From CAG-533 sp022779465 (GTDB lineage Bacteria; Bacillota_I; Bacilli_A; RF39; UBA660): a stretch of DNA of 20,943 nt. The notes under the pieces are model-generated. The model was not told where the DNA came from, made no database searches, and saw only the letters and a program-made list of their open reading frames with translations. The position numbers and the translations under genes are program-made. Where the stretch lies: the NCBI GenBank assembly GCA_022779465.1, contig JALFTB010000005.1:1-20943 (forward strand), given 5' to 3'. Below are positions 1-6,258 of the stretch, piece by piece (position 1 is the stretch's first letter; every line of letters begins with the position of its first letter).

Positions 1-332
1 GTTCCAGTAAGTTTATAACTTAAATCAACCCCAAATTCATTGTTATCAATTACCATTTTAACTTTATAAAACATTAATAAGTCTGTTGTATTGTTACCAA
101 TAACTTGGAACTTTTTAGTTACCCAAGCTTCCTCTCTTGGATAGATATTTGATACAGAAATATTAGCAGACTTATTGTCATACACAACGTTCATTTGTCC
201 ACCTTTTGCTACAATGGTTGATCCGCTTTCACTTGATGTTGCTGATGTGAAGTATGCATATGTTAATCCACTAAAAAGTAGAATCAATGCAGCTACTATT
301 GCTATGATTATTATTTTATTCTTTTTATCCAT
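1..332 (-). CDS. SipW-type surface protein, copy A (N-terminal part; runs off left edge)
   Basis: Partial gene, 110 codons visible. The ATG at 332-330 is preceded by a good Shine-Dalgarno (AGGAG). The protein opens with a charged MDKKNK start, a hydrophobic segment (about residues 6-26) and the motif GLTYAYFTS. This is the layout of the SipW-cognate signal peptides of TasA/camelysin-like exported proteins. After it come STIVAKGGQMNVVYDN, NIYPREEAWVTKKF and NNTTDL, which match the complete copy B (13601-14830) almost block by block, so it is a paralogue. The C-terminal module lies outside the window and cannot be named. It is probably secreted or cell-surface; no LPXTG anchor is visible in this part. 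It is transcribed from the promoter at 364-391. The export class is inferred from the motif; no SipW-type peptidase gene lies in the window. Confidence 0.8.
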   Translation of the reverse strand, partial: MDKKNKIIIIAIVAALILLFSGLTYAYFTSATSSESGSTIVAKGGQMNVVYDNKSANISVSNIYPREEAWVTKKFQVIGNNTTDLLMFYKVKMVIDNNEFGVDLSYKLTG

Positions 333-513
333 GGTTAATAAATTACTCCTATTCTTCTATTTAATTGTACTATAATACCCCCCCCAGTCAAGGTTAATAA
401 ACGCGAAAAATTTTTCTAGATAAAACCTGGGCTGGCGAACGCGATTGGGAAGTTAATTTTGGAAAAAGCACCTATTTTAGTACAAATTTCGGAACGTTAC
501 ATATGACGAAAAT
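333..513 (-). repeat. Conserved upstream cassette, copy A
   Basis: About 180 bases before copy A match, by eye at roughly four bases in five, the region before copy B (14831-15012). The match stops abruptly after a shared ATATGACGAAAAT (plus strand, 501-513). It contains the promoter, a conserved AACCTTGA around the -35, and an inverted pair: TTGTACTATAATA (365-377) and TATTTTAGTACAA (473-485), 13 bases with one mismatch. One arm overlaps the -10. The rest of the gap between copy A and the rnfD-like gene is this cassette; no gene is seen in it. Confidence 0.75.
364..391 (-). promoter_or_regulatory. Promoter of copy A with eight-G spacer
   Basis: On the minus strand, -35 TTGACT (391-386) and -10 TACAAT (369-364) are separated by 16 bases. 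The -35-proximal half of the spacer is an uninterrupted run of eight G (plus-strand C at 378-385), which is striking in so AT-rich a genome. The transcript leader would be only about 25-30 bases long, so no riboswitch fits. The orthologous promoter of copy B has an interrupted run (GGGAGGGG) and a 17-base spacer. Confidence 0.75.
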
Positions 514-527
514 TTAAATTTGGCATG

Positions 528-554
528 AAAAAAATATCAGTTTTCTGATATTTT
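528..554 (-). terminator. Terminator of the rnfC-rnfD operon
   Basis: Inverted repeat AAAATATCAG (531-540), loop TTTT, CTGATATTTT (545-554). On the minus strand it is followed by a run of T. The stem overlaps the TAA of the rnfD-like gene. Confidence 0.8.
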
Positions 555-1452
555 ATTTTTCACACAATTTATCAATGGTGTCATGACACATACTTCCAAT
601 TACTACTGCGCCTAGGGCGGATAGTGGCGGATATATTATGTATAATCCTGCTGTTACTAAACCGATAATTATTGAATAAATTATTTTACCTTTATATGTT
701 CTTGGGCTAGTTAGTGAGTCAGTGGCGATAAATACATAAGTAAAAAGAATTCCATTTGAGAAGATATGATCGATTGATTTACCAATATCATTGGTTATGA
801 CTGAGTAAATAATGATTCCTAGAGAAAAGACAATACTTGAGTAGAATGGTATTTCTTTTTTATAGAATTTTTGATTACATAGGATTATTAAGCTTATTAT
901 TAATAGGATAACATGGGTAGTATTTACTCCTCCACTACCTCTACCTATTAAATAATCTAAGGCATCTAGATTTAAATTATTTACTTTTTCATAGGTATTA
1001 TTAAAGGTAAATGTTCCGGTTATATGGATGATAAAGATAATTATTAGTGCCGTTAAGGCGACAATGTTTACTTTATCTTGTTTAATAAATTTACTTAGTA
1101 ATAGCATGATAAATGTTACTAATGTAAATAATATTATGTTGGTATTGATGCTTATAACTGAAGCAATTAATAAGCCATATAAGGGATGATATGAATCAAA
1201 GATGATATGTTTTAATTTACCTGGCTTCTTTTTGATTATTTTTTCATAGATTATATTTACCAAAACACCAATGGTAAAACCTAAGATATCTAAAATAAGT
1301 GGTTTTAAAAGTCCAGGGATACCTACTAAATCATTTAGATATAATTTAATACCATTTTTATAAAAACCGGTTATTAATAAAGGGATAAGAGAGATGAATA
1401 AATAGATATTAATCTTTTTTTGATTAAGATTATTTTTTAAATAGTTATTCAT
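553..1452 (-). CDS. RnfD/NqrB-like membrane protein
   Basis: Integral membrane protein of 299 residues with about eight to ten hydrophobic segments, related to RnfD/NqrB, the membrane subunit of Rnf and Na+-NQR electron-transport complexes. The clearest family mark is near the C-terminus: ATDSLTSPRTYKGKIIY, equivalent to the RnfD block TDP-TSP-x-G-x-x-IY. FDSYHPLYGLLIA is an early conserved block. Oddities: the usual SGAT-type threonine motif that carries covalent FMN is not seen, and the usual GS-x-GETS segment reads GSGGVNTTH. The start chosen is the ATG at 1452, with AGGTG six bases upstream; it overlaps the end of the rnfC-like gene by 8 bases, which indicates translational coupling. A longer reading frame to 1518 runs inside the upstream gene and lacks a ribosome site. 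RnfA, B, E and G are not nearby, so a complete Rnf pump is not supported here. Confidence 0.8.
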   Translation of the reverse strand: MNNYLKNNLNQKKINIYLFISLIPLLITGFYKNGIKLYLNDLVGIPGLLKPLILDILGFTIGVLVNIIYEKIIKKKPGKLKHIIFDSYHPLYGLLIASVISINTNIILFTLVTFIMLLLSKFIKQDKVNIVALTALIIIFIIHITGTFTFNNTYEKVNNLNLDALDYLIGRGSGGVNTTHVILLIISLIILCNQKFYKKEIPFYSSIVFSLGIIIYSVITNDIGKSIDHIFSNGILFTYVFIATDSLTSPRTYKGKIIYSIIIGLVTAGLYIIYPPLSALGAVVIGSMCHDTIDKLCEK

Positions 1453-2560
1453 TTTGATCACCTGGATTTCTTTTAGCTGGGCAGATATATGTACATAAGT
1501 TACAGTGTAAGCATTCATTCATTTTATAACCTGATTTAGGATCTGCTCCGACTGGACAATAGGTATTACATAAACCACAATTAATGCATTTGGTTGCTCG
1601 TGATTTATCTATGGTATTAATAAATACGCTTCTTATTTCAGGGGTTATAATGGCATTCAAGCTATTTATTTCATAACCAGATAGTAAGCCATTAATGATG
1701 ATATGATAATCATTACTTTTAAATTTAAATTCTTTTTCAAGAATATCTTTGATGTTAGTACCTATTTTAACTTTCATTACTTTTGATTTAGTTAATAAGT
1801 CACCTGAGACAGTTATTAGTTTTTCACTGATTGGTCTTTTACGTTTTAAAACGGTATAGATGGCATAGATGTCTTCAACGGTTAGAACTGCAGTATTTTC
1901 TTCTTCTAGATGAAATTCATTTAATAAGACTTTAGGATGACCGGCTGGATATAAATCTGGTAATAGTTTTAAATCGATATTTGGATAGGTTCCAATTTGA
2001 TTAACTAAAGTTACTACGTTTTCTTGATCGTTATTTTTAATAGCAAAGAAACATTTGTCTATTTCTAGGATTTTGCATAGAGCATCAATACATTCTAGAA
2101 TTTCATCAGTATGAGCGCTTATTAGATAACTTAGGGTTTCTTCATATGGTTCATAGTCAATCCCGTTAATTATTAAGTTATCTTTAGTTATTGGTTTAAA
2201 ACAAGCATTATATTCTTTAATTAGAGATAATAATTCTTCTTTAGAATAAGTACTGATATCTTTTTTACTACCTCTTAGTTTACTTGTTTCTTTAAAGTTA
2301 TTTTCAATAACGATTGCTTTAGATAAATTACCATTAATGATGGTTTCACATAATCCCATGATATTACCGGAAACAGGACTATAAACTTTTTTATCTTTAT
2401 TGGTTAAGATGACACTATTTAAGTTTACTAGTTCATGATTTTTTATTTTTAATTCATAATCTTTATCATAAGGTATATAGATATAATCAGCATCTAAATA
2501 CTCTTTTATTTCTTTATTACATTTAATTAAAGGGTTTTCTTTAATCTGGTATAACTTCAT
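1445..2560 (-). CDS. RnfC-like iron-sulfur protein
   Basis: 371 residues, shorter than typical RnfC (about 440 or more). An N-terminal barrel-sandwich-like segment contains VYSPVSGNIMG (about 59-69). The middle block NLIINGIDYEPYEETLSY corresponds to the RnfC segment normally reading NGAECEPY. LLPDLYPAGHPKVLL corresponds to YPQG-EK. An SLBB-like stretch follows. The C-terminus has two [4Fe-4S] ferredoxin motifs: C325, C328, C331, C335-P and C350, C353, C356, C360-P. Oddity: the glycine-rich loop (GLGGAGFPT type) that binds the nucleotide or flavin in canonical RnfC is replaced by LIKEYNACFKPITK. It is probably a membrane-associated electron carrier working with the RnfD-like protein encoded just downstream. 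Its partner and redox substrate are unknown. It has its own strong promoter and the ribosome site AAGGTGG. Confidence 0.82.
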   Translation of the reverse strand: MKLYQIKENPLIKCNKEIKEYLDADYIYIPYDKDYELKIKNHELVNLNSVILTNKDKKVYSPVSGNIMGLCETIINGNLSKAIVIENNFKETSKLRGSKKDISTYSKEELLSLIKEYNACFKPITKDNLIINGIDYEPYEETLSYLISAHTDEILECIDALCKILEIDKCFFAIKNNDQENVVTLVNQIGTYPNIDLKLLPDLYPAGHPKVLLNEFHLEEENTAVLTVEDIYAIYTVLKRKRPISEKLITVSGDLLTKSKVMKVKIGTNIKDILEKEFKFKSNDYHIIINGLLSGYEINSLNAIITPEIRSVFINTIDKSRATKCINCGLCNTYCPVGADPKSGYKMNECLHCNLCTYICPAKRNPGDQNE

Positions 2561-2579
2561 ATTTTTACCACCTTAATTC

Positions 2580-2608
2580 ATTATATAATAGATTATAAAT
2601 TAATGCAA
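2580..2608 (-). promoter_or_regulatory. Promoter of the rnfC-rnfD operon
   Basis: Minus strand: -35 TTGCAT (2608-2603), 17-base spacer, -10 TATAAT (2585-2580). The -35 begins in the T-tract of the tig terminator. Confidence 0.8.
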
Positions 2609-2632
2609 AAGAAAAAGCCTTGATTAAGGCTT
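2604..2632 (-). terminator. Terminator of tig
   Basis: Stem AAGCCTT (2615-2621) and AAGGCTT (2626-2632) with loop GATT. On the minus strand the tail is TTTTCTTTT. It overlaps the tig TAA. Confidence 0.85.
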
Positions 2633-3875
2633 AATTATTTTTAAGTACTTCTAAAGCTTTACGCATTTTTAAGTCATAGCTAATCATATCTTCTCCGCCG
2701 ATCATTTGTAATAGATCTTCTTCAGATACTTCATATTTTTTAGCCATAGCTGTTGTTTCAGCTTTTGTTTCTTCAGTAGTAATTTCAATTTTTTCTTTTT
2801 CAGCAATTGCTTCTAATAAATATCTTGATTTAATTCTATTGATTGCTTCTGGTTCCATCATTTTCTTTAGACTTTCCATAGTTGTTTTAGTAAATTCTAA
2901 GTATTGTTCTAAAGTGATTCCTTGCATTTTTAATTCATCACGATATTGATTTAACATACGATTAATTTCTTCTTCTATGATTTCTGGATTTACTTCTACT
3001 TCCATATTTTCGATAGCTTTATTTAATAATTCACCGATGTATTTGTTTTCAGCATCTGCTTCTTTATGTTCAGTTAAATGTTTTTCAACTTCTTTTTCTA
3101 ATTCTTCTTTAGTTTTAACATCTTCATAACCTAAATCTTTAAAGAAGTCTTCATTTATTTCTGGTAATACTCTTTTTTTGATTTTAGTTACTTTAACTTT
3201 GAATGTAACGTCTTTTCCTTTTAGATTATCTACATATTCATCTGGAAATTTTAAGTTTAATTCTTTTTCTTCACCTATTTTCATTCCAACTAATCCTTCT
3301 TCAAAGCCAGGAATAAATGTGTGAGAACCTATTTCAAGTGGATAGTTAGTTCCTGTACCACCATCTAATTTTTTACCATCTACAAAACCTTCAAAGTCAA
3401 TAACAGCAGTGTTACCTTCTTCAACTGTTCCTTCTTCTAATTCAACAATATCAGCTAAATGTTCTTGTAAGTGAGTAATTTCATGTTCTACTTCTTCTTT
3501 AGTTACTTTAGCTTTTTCTTTTTTGATACCTAATGCTTTATATTTGCCTAATTTAACTTCGGGTTTTTCAATAATTGTGAATTTAAATTCTACACCATCA
3601 GCATTAATAGATGTAATATCTAATTTTGGTTCACATACAGGAACTGCTTTTGATTCTTCTAAAGCTTTATGATATGCATCATTAATAGATAAGTCTACAG
3701 CATCCATAAATAGTGATTCAATACCAAATTTTTTGATATAGATATCTTTTGGACAACTTCCTTTTCTAAAACCATCAACTTTTAAATCTTTTTTCTTATT
3801 ATTGAAAGCTTTATCTAGGGCTTTAGTCCATTCTTCTTTTTCTAAACGAATTGTTACTTCTTTTACATTTTTCAT
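2631..3875 (-). CDS. tig: Trigger factor
   Basis: Ribosome-bound chaperone and peptidyl-prolyl isomerase that receives nascent chains at the ribosome exit tunnel; cytosolic. 414 residues, near the family norm (about 430). The N-terminal ribosome-binding domain (1 to about 145) carries the signature GFRKG at 35-39, here GFRKGSCPKDIY rather than the usual GFRKGKVP. The FKBP-type domain follows (about 152-240): TAVIDFEGFVDGKKLDGG, YPLEIGSHTFIPGFEEGLVG and a MKIGEEKELNLKFPDEY block. The alpha-helical C-terminal arm fills the rest and is rich in E and K. The ATG at 3875 follows GGAGAG. Monocistronic, with its own promoter and terminator; it is divergent from the three-gene plus-strand operon. Confidence 0.96.
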   Translation of the reverse strand: MKNVKEVTIRLEKEEWTKALDKAFNNKKKDLKVDGFRKGSCPKDIYIKKFGIESLFMDAVDLSINDAYHKALEESKAVPVCEPKLDITSINADGVEFKFTIIEKPEVKLGKYKALGIKKEKAKVTKEEVEHEITHLQEHLADIVELEEGTVEEGNTAVIDFEGFVDGKKLDGGTGTNYPLEIGSHTFIPGFEEGLVGMKIGEEKELNLKFPDEYVDNLKGKDVTFKVKVTKIKKRVLPEINEDFFKDLGYEDVKTKEELEKEVEKHLTEHKEADAENKYIGELLNKAIENMEVEVNPEIIEEEINRMLNQYRDELKMQGITLEQYLEFTKTTMESLKKMMEPEAINRIKSRYLLEAIAEKEKIEITTEETKAETTAMAKKYEVSEEDLLQMIGGEDMISYDLKMRKALEVLKNN

Positions 3876-3903
3876 TTATATTTTCTCTCCTTTAAGCCCT
3901 TTT

Positions 3904-3932
3904 ATTATACTTTATCTAGGAATTTAATGCAA
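3904..3932 (-). promoter_or_regulatory. Promoter of tig
   Basis: Minus strand: -35 TTGCAT (3932-3927), 17-base spacer, -10 TATAAT (3909-3904). Same -35 and spacing as the rnfC promoter. Confidence 0.8.
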
Positions 3933-3945
3933 CCACAAAAAGTTA

Positions 3946-3974
3946 TTGTTTATGTTTTTGTTTTGTGTTATGAT
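3946..3974 (+). promoter_or_regulatory. Promoter of the three-gene plus-strand operon
   Basis: -35 TTGTTT (3946-3951), 17-base spacer, -10 TATGAT (3969-3974), 26 bases before the first ATG. It is back to back with the tig promoter; the two -35 boxes are 13 bases apart. Confidence 0.65.
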
Positions 3975-4000
3975 AAATAACCAAGGAAGAGGTTTTAAAG

Positions 4001-4597
4001 ATGAAAAATAAGTTAAAGAAAGCATTTAATTTAAGTGATGAGGCTATTTCTATTATTGAAGCATTAATACCTTTAGATGACTTTAAAATTGCTTTAGAAG
4101 AAGATGGATTATTTCCAAATACTAAGAGTAATATAATTATTGAGAAAGGTTTTATTACTGATAATGATTATGCTTATGCAATATTTCATTTAGGTAGTGA
4201 TAGCAATTTAGAAGTTATGGCAGCTTATGCTGATCAAAAACATTTCTTTCATGAAAAAATTCATGGTATTATTAGTCCTAATAGTGATTATAGAGTTATT
4301 TTTAGTGTATCCACTAATGCTGATGGAACTGAAAGAAAAGTTTTGGGTAAACAAGATAATGATGGTTTTGCTTATTATTGGGAAGATAAATATTATCAAG
4401 CTACTCATCAAGATGAATTTAAAGAAGAAGTTAAACCAGATATGGTTATAACTAGTTCAGAGTTAGACAAACTTTTAGGTGATGATTTTTCTAATAATAA
4501 AACTAGATTATTAACTGGAAGAATGGCTTTTAAAAAGTTATGTGAAAGAGATCTAATTGGTAAGAAAAAGGAAAAAGAAGTAATTAAATTTAATTAG
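4001..4597 (+). CDS. Uncharacterised protein, first of three
   Basis: 198 residues, not recognised. There is no signal peptide or membrane segment, so it is probably cytosolic. It starts with a predicted amphipathic helix (KNKLKKAFNLSDEAISIIEALI), then a beta-rich middle with an aromatic block DGFAYYWEDKYY (about 127-138), and a basic C-terminus (KKKEKEVIK). The start helix (LSD followed by a short helix and LI) and the G-(F/Y)-x-x-Y block recur in the next gene, and more weakly in the third, which suggests a diverged tandem family. The ATG is preceded by GGAAGAGG. The gene lies 11 bases before the next one. Codon use resembles that of its neighbours, so recent transfer is not indicated. Confidence 0.7.
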   Translation: MKNKLKKAFNLSDEAISIIEALIPLDDFKIALEEDGLFPNTKSNIIIEKGFITDNDYAYAIFHLGSDSNLEVMAAYADQKHFFHEKIHGIISPNSDYRVIFSVSTNADGTERKVLGKQDNDGFAYYWEDKYYQATHQDEFKEEVKPDMVITSSELDKLLGDDFSNNKTRLLTGRMAFKKLCERDLIGKKKEKEVIKFN

Positions 4598-4608
4598 GAG
4601 GTTTTACG

Positions 4609-5127
4609 ATGATTGAAAGAATATTAAAGGAAAAATTACATTTAAGTGATAAACAGATTGAAGATTTAAATACTTTAATTTATTTTGAAGGTTATGATGT
4701 TAGTGATGAAATGAGTGTTGATGGTAATAGTGTTGTACTTGTTTCTAGATTTGAAGAAACTCATAATGATTCGATTGTAAGAATTACTTATGAACCTATT
4801 TCTCAAAATATTTTAGTTAGAATGAGATCTTTTGTTTATGGAAAAGATGAAGAAGCTATTAGTGATTCTAAAATTGTTTTAGGTAAAAACGGTAAAGTTG
4901 ATTTAGCAATGGAATATCAAGCTAAGGGTAAAACTATTAGAGGTAGTATTGTTAATGGTGTATATACTTATTATAGTGATAGAATGTATGCTCATGAAAA
5001 TATATTAGATAGTGTTAAAGGTGATGTTGTTACAGCTACTTTACTTGGTAAGGTTAAATTTTTAGCTAATGCTAAAACTGAATTACCTTTAGATAAACCT
5101 ATAAGTAATGATGGGTTTATATTATAG
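4609..5127 (+). CDS. Uncharacterised protein, second of three
   Basis: 172 residues, not recognised. It is soluble, acidic and apparently cytosolic. The N-terminal helix ILKEKLHLSDKQIEDLNTLI parallels the first gene's KAFNLSDEAISIIEALI. A mostly beta-strand body follows, including GNSVVLVSRFEE, NILVRMRSFVYG and the block NGVYTYYSDRMY, which aligns with DGFAYYWEDKYY of the first gene. The ribosome site TAGGAGG overlaps the end of the first gene, so the two are co-translated. The gene ends in TAG directly before the ribosome site of the third gene. It may be a paralogue of the first gene; function unknown. Confidence 0.7.
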   Translation: MIERILKEKLHLSDKQIEDLNTLIYFEGYDVSDEMSVDGNSVVLVSRFEETHNDSIVRITYEPISQNILVRMRSFVYGKDEEAISDSKIVLGKNGKVDLAMEYQAKGKTIRGSIVNGVYTYYSDRMYAHENILDSVKGDVVTATLLGKVKFLANAKTELPLDKPISNDGFIL

Positions 5128-5136
5128 GTGTTAAGT

Positions 5137-5715
5137 ATGACAGTTATTGAACATTTTATTAGTAATAGATTAGGTATTGAAGTTAATTCACCTTTAATGA
5201 AAGAGATTACTACTTATTTAATAAGTGAAGAATATGAACCTCTTTATAAGCTTAATTCAGTTCCGGGAGATCGAGTTTATGTTGCGAGTAAGGATTATTC
5301 TAAAAGTGCAGCTATTTATAAAATTAATGGTGTTGTAACAATTGATGAAGATGTCTATGATTTAAATGATGAGTCAGTTACTTATGGTTATATTAAGACT
5401 AAAACTATAGAGCTTTCTATGGATGGTGAAAGTGTTTGTGTTAAACCAAGGATATCACTTAATGATGGTTTAAGAGTAATATATGCTTATGGCAAGTTTG
5501 GTGATGATACTGATGGCTATTTTGTAGATTATACTAAAGGTGATGGAATTCATGGTAGTCAAAAAAAGATTGATTTTAAAACAGTTAATTATTTTAGTCA
5601 TGAATTTAAAAGTACAGGGATATGGACTACGGTAACTGTTCGTGAACTTGAAAAGAAAGCTAATCATTTACTTAGAGAGATAGACTTTGGAATTAAAAGT
5701 AATAAATTAGATTAA
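5137..5715 (+). CDS. Uncharacterised protein, third of three
   Basis: 192 residues, not recognised, with no membrane segment. The ATG at 5137 is chosen because AGGTG lies six bases upstream, the spacing seen at other genes in the window. The in-frame GTG at 5128 touches the previous stop codon and has no ribosome site. The N-terminal helix (VIEHFISNRLG, then LMKEITTYLI) is followed by a beta-rich region with DRVYVASKDY, ELSMDGESVCV and DDTDGYFVDYTKGDG. The last block resembles the aromatic motif of the two upstream proteins, but the likeness is weak. The operon ends at a bidirectional terminator shared with greA. No function can be assigned. Confidence 0.68.
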   Translation: MTVIEHFISNRLGIEVNSPLMKEITTYLISEEYEPLYKLNSVPGDRVYVASKDYSKSAAIYKINGVVTIDEDVYDLNDESVTYGYIKTKTIELSMDGESVCVKPRISLNDGLRVIYAYGKFGDDTDGYFVDYTKGDGIHGSQKKIDFKTVNYFSHEFKSTGIWTTVTVRELEKKANHLLREIDFGIKSNKLD

Positions 5716-5718
5716 TAA

Positions 5719-5748
5719 AAAAATCGTTAAGCAACCTTAACGATTTTT
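5719..5748. terminator. Bidirectional terminator between the plus operon and greA
   Basis: Stem AAATCGTTAAG (5721-5731), loop CAAC, CTTAACGATTT (5736-5746), with A/T runs on both sides that give T-tracts in both directions. The greA stop (5729-5727) lies inside the left arm. Confidence 0.85.
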
Positions 5749-6194
5749 ATTTGATATGAACCAGTTGGAGATTCAACATTGATTGTGTCTCCTTCTTTTT
5801 TACCAATGATAGCTTTACCTATTGGTGATTCGTTTGAGATTTTATTTTCAAATGGATCAGCTTCCATTCTACCTACAATACTATATACTTCTTCTTCATC
5901 ATCAGCGACATAAGAAATGGTTACTGTTGAACCTAAATCTACTGTATGATTAGATGATTTTTCAATTATTTGAGCGTTTGCTAACATGAATTCTATTTGT
6001 TTAATACGGCCTTCTACTTCAGCTTGTTCATTTCTAGCAGCATCATAGTCGGCATTTTCTGATAAGTCACCTTGAGCTCTAGCATCTTTAATTGCTTCAA
6101 TTACTCTTGGTCTTCTAACATTTTTAAGGTTATTTAATTCTTCTTCTAATTCAAGAAAACCTTCACTAGTTAATAATATATCTTTTTTTGACAT
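5727..6194 (-). CDS. greA: Transcription elongation factor GreA
   Basis: Cleavage factor that rescues backtracked RNA polymerase by inserting its coiled-coil tip into the secondary channel. 155 residues, standard length (about 158). The N-terminal coiled coil contains the diagnostic tip ARAQGDLSENADYDAARNEQ, with the two acidic catalytic residues in DLSENADY, followed by EGRIKQIE. The C-terminal FKBP-like domain ends in PIGKAIIGKKEGD and VESPTGSYQIKIV. ATG with GAAGGAGA upstream. It follows the trhP genes as in B. subtilis, but without udk between them. It has its own promoter, whose -35 lies in the end of the trhP2 reading frame. Confidence 0.97.
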   Translation of the reverse strand: MSKKDILLTSEGFLELEEELNNLKNVRRPRVIEAIKDARAQGDLSENADYDAARNEQAEVEGRIKQIEFMLANAQIIEKSSNHTVDLGSTVTISYVADDEEEVYSIVGRMEADPFENKISNESPIGKAIIGKKEGDTINVESPTGSYQIKIVKVA

Positions 6195-6229
6195 TTAAAT
6201 CAAATCTCCTTCAAAAATAAACTTAAATA

Positions 6230-6258
6230 AGGATACTATAAAAACAGTTATTTGTCAA
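6230..6258 (-). promoter_or_regulatory. Promoter of greA
   Basis: Minus strand: consensus -35 TTGACA (6258-6253), 17-base spacer, -10 TATCCT (6235-6230). The -35 overlaps the last codons of the upstream U32 gene. Confidence 0.65.

Noticed and set aside
175..375. Plus-strand frame over the start of copy A
   Set aside because: It is antisense to the conserved SipW-type leader and its promoter and has no family likeness.
1453..1518. Longer N-terminus for the RnfD-like protein starting at 1518
   Set aside because: It lies entirely inside the rnfC-like ferredoxin region, and the internal ATG at 1452 has a well-placed AGGTG.
4208..4451. Small overlapping frames on both strands inside the first plus-strand gene
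   Set aside because: They are low-complexity I/L/F/K shadows of the AT-rich coding sequence, with no ribosome site.
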